From an uncultured Thiomonas sp. (GTDB lineage Bacteria; Pseudomonadota; Gammaproteobacteria; Burkholderiales; Burkholderiaceae_C), in assembly GCA_937927695.1 (NCBI GenBank), contig CALBRU010000442.1, positions 1 to 7,624 on the forward strand: a DNA stretch of 7,624 bases, written 5' to 3'. A model generated the notes under the pieces. It did not search any database and was not told the origin of the DNA. It was given only the letters and a program-made list of their open reading frames with translations. How positions within the stretch are numbered: the stretch's first letter is position 1; every line of letters starts with the position of its first letter. A program made the position numbers and the translations under genes. Of this stretch, positions 7,483 through 7,624 are shown piece by piece.

Positions 7483-7519
7483 CACTATTCCCCACTTTTT
7501 TGCACTATTCGCCACTTTA
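7483..7519 (-). promoter_or_regulatory. Probable MraZ operator: four GTG-core repeats at 10-bp spacing
   Basis: On the minus strand two near-identical 18-mers follow each other with a 20-bp offset: AAAGTGGCGAATAGTGCA and AAAGTGGGGAATAGTGCA, differing at one base. Each contains two GTG cores, so GTG begins at 7515, 7505, 7495 and 7485, exactly one helical turn apart. The known E. coli MraZ operator has three TGGGN repeats separated by 5 nt, and AAAGTGG is the core described for mollicute MraZ boxes. The array overlaps the predicted -10 element and extends into the initially transcribed region, a position suited to repression. Binding by this MraZ is inferred. Confidence 0.82.
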
Positions 7520-7543
7520 GGGGATCGCGACATCTGCGGTCAA
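7514..7543 (-). promoter_or_regulatory. Predicted sigma70-type promoter of the mra/dcw operon
   Basis: The minus strand has TTGACC (7538-7543, five of six matches to TTGACA) followed after 18 nt by TAAAGT (7514-7519, four of six matches to TATAAT). Transcription would begin near 7506-7508, giving a leader of about 80 nt before mraZ. The -10 hexamer shares bases with the first operator repeat. The start site is predicted, not measured, and the -10 call is the weaker part. Confidence 0.6.
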
Positions 7544-7624
7544 GCCTGAAACACTGAAATTTCTTTTACAAAACAAGGACTTAGATACTGTTTATGGAAC
7601 CAGTAAATGAGCATGTTTCTCATA
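7544..7624. other. AT-rich region upstream of the operon, no confident gene
   Basis: This stretch is about one third GC (28 of 84 bases in 7541-7624), in sharp contrast to the GC-rich genes. It could act as an upstream promoter element or mark the gap to a divergent gene. A plus-strand ATG at 7594 opens ten codons (MEPVNEHVSH) to the window edge; an AAGGA at 7575-7579 is 14 nt away, too far for a good ribosome site. That is too little to call a gene. No terminator hairpin is seen. Confidence 0.4.

Noticed and set aside
7472..7483. Small inverted repeat GCAG/CTGC in the mraZ leader
   Set aside because: A 4-bp stem with a 4-base loop and no following T run is too weak for a terminator or a convincing regulatory hairpin.
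4318..7557. Two long plus-strand open frames (4318-5727 and 5737-7557) antisense to ftsI, ftsL, rsmH and mraZ
   Set aside because: The same composition effect; the second would run through the mraZ promoter and operator. No ribosome site or domain supports either frame.
7556..7563. 8-bp palindrome GAAATTTC upstream of the promoter
   Set aside because: The symmetry does not extend beyond 8 bp, and such short AT-rich palindromes are expected by chance.
1..7624. CRISPR arrays, tRNA or rRNA genes, insertion sequences
   Set aside because: Apart from the operator no direct repeat array, tRNA-like or rRNA-like sequence or transposase was seen; 1-7425 is filled by the six genes.

Overview
The window is the first part of a division and cell wall (dcw) gene cluster, entirely on the minus strand. 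In transcription order (high to low coordinates) it holds mraZ, rsmH (mraW), ftsL, ftsI, a single gene joining murE and murF, and mraY, which runs off the left edge. Gene order and protein sequences point to a Gram-negative proteobacterium. The GC-rich coding sequence, the family-specific wording of RsmH, MurF and MraY, and the MurE-MurF fusion (known from Bordetella) suggest Betaproteobacteria, order Burkholderiales. A Thiomonas-like genus is possible, but that is a guess from memory and not demonstrated here.

Layout: positions 7544-7624 are AT-rich non-coding or boundary DNA (28 of 84 bases are G or C in 7541-7624). A sigma70-like promoter (7514-7543) reads leftward and is overlapped by four GTG-core repeats spaced exactly 10 bp apart, which match the MraZ operator design. 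After a leader of roughly 80 nt come mraZ (6997-7425), rsmH (6037-6990), ftsL (5691-6026), ftsI (3904-5694), murE-murF (980-3907) and mraY (1-990, about 60 C-terminal residues missing). Intergenic distances are 6 nt, 10 nt, a 4-nt ATGA overlap, another ATGA overlap and an 11-nt overlap, so this looks like one transcription unit with translational coupling. I see no terminator or second promoter inside it.

The genes work together. MraZ is the local transcription regulator. RsmH methylates 16S rRNA. FtsL and FtsI are inner-membrane divisome proteins, and FtsI is the septal transpeptidase. MurE adds meso-diaminopimelate and MurF adds D-Ala-D-Ala to the UDP-MurNAc peptide. MraY then moves the finished pentapeptide sugar to undecaprenyl phosphate, making lipid I. 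Three consecutive steps are therefore encoded by only two genes.

No undescribed system is evident. The points most worth a second look are the linker-poor MurE-MurF fusion, the four-unit MraZ operator placed over the -10 element, and a lone cysteine pair in the FtsI transpeptidase domain.
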